From CAYNST01 sp964399955 (GTDB lineage Bacteria > Pseudomonadota > Gammaproteobacteria > Pseudomonadales > Cellvibrionaceae), in assembly GCA_964399955.1 (NCBI GenBank), contig CAYNST010000002.1, positions 1 to 64,000 of the forward strand: a stretch of DNA of 64,000 bases, given 5' to 3'. Numbering within the stretch: the stretch's first letter is position 1; every line of letters starts with the position of its first letter. The notes under the pieces are model-generated. The model did no database searches. It saw nothing but the letters and a program-made list of their open reading frames with translations, and was not told the DNA's origin. Positions 61,771 through 64,000 of the stretch are shown here, one piece after another. Position numbers and translations under genes: made by a program.

Positions 61771-62520
61771 ATGGACAAAGACGAGTTTACTCATTTCGGC
61801 TACCAGCAGGTCAAGGCGGGCGAAAAAGCCCACCGCGTGACCAACGTATTCAACTCGGTGGCCGGCAAATACGACCTCATGAACGATCTGATGTCCGGCG
61901 GCATTCACAGGTTGTGGAAGTACATCACGGTAGAGATGTCGGCGGTAAGGCCCGGCCAACAAATTCTGGATTTGGCCGGCGGCACCGGCGACCTGGCTGC
62001 CAAATTTTCTCGGCTAGTAGGCCCGGAAGGGCTGGTGGTGCTGGCCGACATCAACAATGCCATGCTGTCTGTTGGACGCGACAAACTGCTGGACCGCGGC
62101 CTGGTGCAAAACGTGCACGTGACTCAGGCGGATGCCCAACACCTGCCCTTTGCCGACAACACCTTTGACTGCATCACCATTGCCTTTGGCCTGCGCAATG
62201 TGACCGATAAAGCCCTGGCGCTAAGCGCCATGACCCGCGTACTCAAACCCGGCGGGCGTCTATTGGTGCTGGAGTTTTCCAAGCCCGAGCTGCCCCTGCT
62301 GGGCAAGATCTACGATCAGTATTCCTTTCGCGTGCTGCCCACTCTGGGCCGGCTGGTGGCCGGCGATGCCGACAGTTATCGCTACCTGGCCGAGAGCATT
62401 CGCATGCACCCCGGGCAGGAAGAGCTGAAGGCCATGATGGAAACTGCGGGCCTGGTGCAGGTCAACTACACCAATATGACCGGCGGCGTGGTGGCCCTGC
62501 ACAAGGGCATCAAACCGTGA
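61771..62520 (+). CDS. ubiE: Demethylubiquinone/demethylmenaquinone C-methyltransferase UbiE
   Basis: A 249-residue SAM-dependent methyltransferase of quinone synthesis. Motif I is [14 protein letters not shown], with the family pattern [14 protein letters not shown] at about 30-43 and the FGLRNVTD segment. The ATG at 61771 has GGGGG upstream; an upstream TTG is less likely. Its stop overlaps the start of ubiJ, in the standard ubiE-ubiJ-ubiB operon. Confidence 0.97.
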   Translation: MDKDEFTHFGYQQVKAGEKAHRVTNVFNSVAGKYDLMNDLMSGGIHRLWKYITVEMSAVRPGQQILDLAGGTGDLAAKFSRLVGPEGLVVLADINNAMLSVGRDKLLDRGLVQNVHVTQADAQHLPFADNTFDCITIAFGLRNVTDKALALSAMTRVLKPGGRLLVLEFSKPELPLLGKIYDQYSFRVLPTLGRLVAGDADSYRYLAESIRMHPGQEELKAMMETAGLVQVNYTNMTGGVVALHKGIKP

Positions 62521-63143
62521 TGCTGGACCCGGTGCTGGCCAGGCTGCTGGCCCAGGCCGGCGAAACCGCACTTGGCCGAGCCCTGCAGTACGACCCCGGC
62601 ACAAAGGCGGCTCTGACCGGGCTGGAAGGCCGCTTGATCGCTTTCGAATTCACCCAGCCCAGATTTGACCTCTATTTCACAGTCATTGACGGCCTGCCCC
62701 GCTTGCTGACCTACACCGAGCAAATTCCCGAGTGCCGGCTGCGCGGCAGCGCGGCGGCCATCGCCTCGCTGACATGGGAGGAGCGCAGCACACTGGCCAA
62801 CAGTGGCGTGGAGCTGATTGGCAGCCCACAACTGCTGGCTCAGCTGAAGCAATTACTGGGCAATATTGACCTGGATTGGGAAGAGCCTCTCAACGCCCTG
62901 CTGGGCGACGTTACCGGTCATGCGCTGGCACAGGGTCTGCGGCAAATGGGCCACAAGGTGCGCCGCAGCACCGGCAAGCTGCCGGGCTATGTGGCGGAGT
63001 ACCTTACCGAAGAAGCGCGCCACATTGTCAGTGACCGGGAGCTGCAGCCCTTTTTCCGCGCGGTCGATGAACTGCGCGCAGACACCGATCGTCTACAGGC
63101 CAGACTGGCAGAGCTGGACCGACTCATTAATTTTAAAGCCTGA
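62520..63143 (+). CDS. ubiJ: Ubiquinone biosynthesis accessory factor UbiJ
   Basis: A 207-residue SCP2-domain lipid-binding protein that scaffolds the ubiquinone complex with UbiK. The N-terminal SCP2 fold (LDPVLARLLAQAGETALGRAL) and the helical C-terminal (LPGYVAEYLTEEARHIVSDRE) with a coiled coil fit the family. The ATG shares a base with the ubiE stop (TGATG). It is followed by ubiB seven bases on. Confidence 0.95.
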   Translation: MLDPVLARLLAQAGETALGRALQYDPGTKAALTGLEGRLIAFEFTQPRFDLYFTVIDGLPRLLTYTEQIPECRLRGSAAAIASLTWEERSTLANSGVELIGSPQLLAQLKQLLGNIDLDWEEPLNALLGDVTGHALAQGLRQMGHKVRRSTGKLPGYVAEYLTEEARHIVSDRELQPFFRAVDELRADTDRLQARLAELDRLINFKA

Positions 63144-63150
63144 GCCCTCC

Positions 63151-64000
63151 GTGAGAACAATCCTGCGTTTTTTTAAAATTCTGGGCACCTTCGGCCGCTA
63201 TCGGCTGGACGAGCTGTTGCCCTTGACCTGGCAGAACCCCGCGCTCAAGGCCTGTCTCTGGCCCTTCAAACGTGGCGCCCGGCCGCAGGGCGAGCGCGGG
63301 GCAAGGTTGCGCCACGCGCTGGAGGACCTGGGCCCCATCTTTGTGAAGTTTGGCCAGCTGTTGTCCACCCGCCCGGATCTTCTGCCGCCAGACATCATGC
63401 TGGAGCTGAACGAGCTGCAGGACAACGTCAGCCCGTTTGACAGCGGCGACTTCCGCCGCCTGGTGGAAGTCGCCCTGGGCCAGCCGGTGGAAACCCTGTT
63501 TGAGGAATTTGGCACAGATCCGCTGGCCTCGGCATCCATAGCGCAGGTGCATACCGCCAAACTTCACAGTGGTGAGGAGGTGGTGGTCAAAGCCGTGCGC
63601 CCGGGTATCAGCGGCATCATTGCCCAGGATGTGGAGCTGATGGCCGTCATCGCCCGCCTGTTCGCCCGCTTCGTGCCAGAGGCGCGGCGCCTGCGGCCGG
63701 TAGAGGTGGTGCGCGAGTACCAGCAGACCATATTCGACGAGCTGGACCTGCTGCGGGAGGCCGCCAACGCGTCCCAGCTGAAGCGCAACTTTGCCGAGTC
63801 CAACCTGCTGTATATACCCGAGGTCTACTGGGACTACTGCCGCTCCAACGTACTGGTGATGGAGCGCATCTACGGTGCACAGGTAACGGATCTGGTCACT
63901 CTGCGCAAACACGGCGTGGATATAAAACTGCTGGCCGAGCGCGGCGTGGAAATATTTTTTACCCAGGTGTTCGAGCACAATTTTTTTCACGCCGACATGC
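63151..64000 (+). CDS. ubiB: Ubiquinone biosynthesis protein UbiB, partial (3' end beyond window)
   Basis: The first 283 residues of UbiB, an atypical ABC1/ADCK kinase-like ATPase, read here directly because the frame is open to the window edge. The start is GTG at 63151, giving a start like VRTILRFFKILGTFGRYRLDELL. The KxGQ motif appears as FVKFGQLLSTRPDLLP, followed by ASASIAQVHTAKL and VVKAVRPGI. The C-terminal transmembrane segments are cut off. Confidence 0.95.
   Translation, partial: MRTILRFFKILGTFGRYRLDELLPLTWQNPALKACLWPFKRGARPQGERGARLRHALEDLGPIFVKFGQLLSTRPDLLPPDIMLELNELQDNVSPFDSGDFRRLVEVALGQPVETLFEEFGTDPLASASIAQVHTAKLHSGEEVVVKAVRPGISGIIAQDVELMAVIARLFARFVPEARRLRPVEVVREYQQTIFDELDLLREAANASQLKRNFAESNLLYIPEVYWDYCRSNVLVMERIYGAQVTDLVTLRKHGVDIKLLAERGVEIFFTQVFEHNFFHADM

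Overview
The window is a stretch of ordinary chromosome from a Gammaproteobacterium, with no plasmid, prophage, tRNA or rRNA signal. The gene neighbourhoods are classic for the class: queG / nnr-tsaE-amidase-mutL-miaA-hfq-hflX-hflK-hflC-(DUF2065)-hisZ-purA, orn / rsgA-psd, ponA / pilMNOPQ-aroK-aroB-damX-gltBD-hemE, rpmE / priA-ftsN-like-hslVU, and ubiE-ubiJ-ubiB. A hisZ-dependent histidine pathway, type IV pili and the priA-SPOR-hslVU order point away from enterics and towards the Pseudomonadales/Cellvibrionales side. No single genus can be named from sequence reading alone.

Region by region: 1-6.1 kb carries an M48 lipoprotein protease, DUF4265, YaaA and a DUF938 methyltransferase, then a large M16 peptidase. 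6.1-6.6 kb has no convincing gene but is rich in nested hairpins and may be the 5' remnant of a group II intron or another structured RNA. 6.6-17.8 kb is the least routine part. It holds a tight five-gene signalling operon (sigma-54 response regulator, a 68-residue orphan HisKA domain, a CHASE3 kinase, a stand-alone receiver and a REC-HK-REC-REC hybrid). Around it are small envelope proteins (a lipoprotein, YqjK/YqjE/YqjD-like proteins, DUF1328, a secreted acidic protein), an AI-2E family permease and an MscS channel. 18-33 kb is the hfq/hfl/mutL supercluster. 33-36.7 kb holds rsgA, psd and a degenerate HD-GYP protein. 36.8-52.7 kb holds hemE, gltBD, damX, aroBK and pilMNOPQ, all on the minus strand. 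52.9-64 kb holds ponA, rpmE, priA, an FtsN-like SPOR protein, hslVU, DUF971 and ubiE-J-B; ubiB is cut by the window edge.

Most genes form housekeeping modules: peptidoglycan synthesis and division (ponA, damX, FtsN-like, amidase), RNA and protein quality control (hfq, hflX, hflKC, hslVU, orn, rsgA), nitrogen assimilation (gltBD) and quinone synthesis (ubiE/J/B). The best candidate for an undescribed system is the 6.6-17.8 kb region. A small lipoprotein gene has a near-consensus -24/-12 promoter, and tandem repeats about 130-165 bp upstream of the expected start look like an activator site. Next to it is the operon encoding a sigma-54 activator and several phospho-signalling proteins. I propose, as inference only, a sigma-54-controlled envelope or osmotic stress module. 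Two related ~150-bp intergenic repeats (23.4 and 61.5 kb) and a sigma-32-like promoter before hslV are other non-coding signals.
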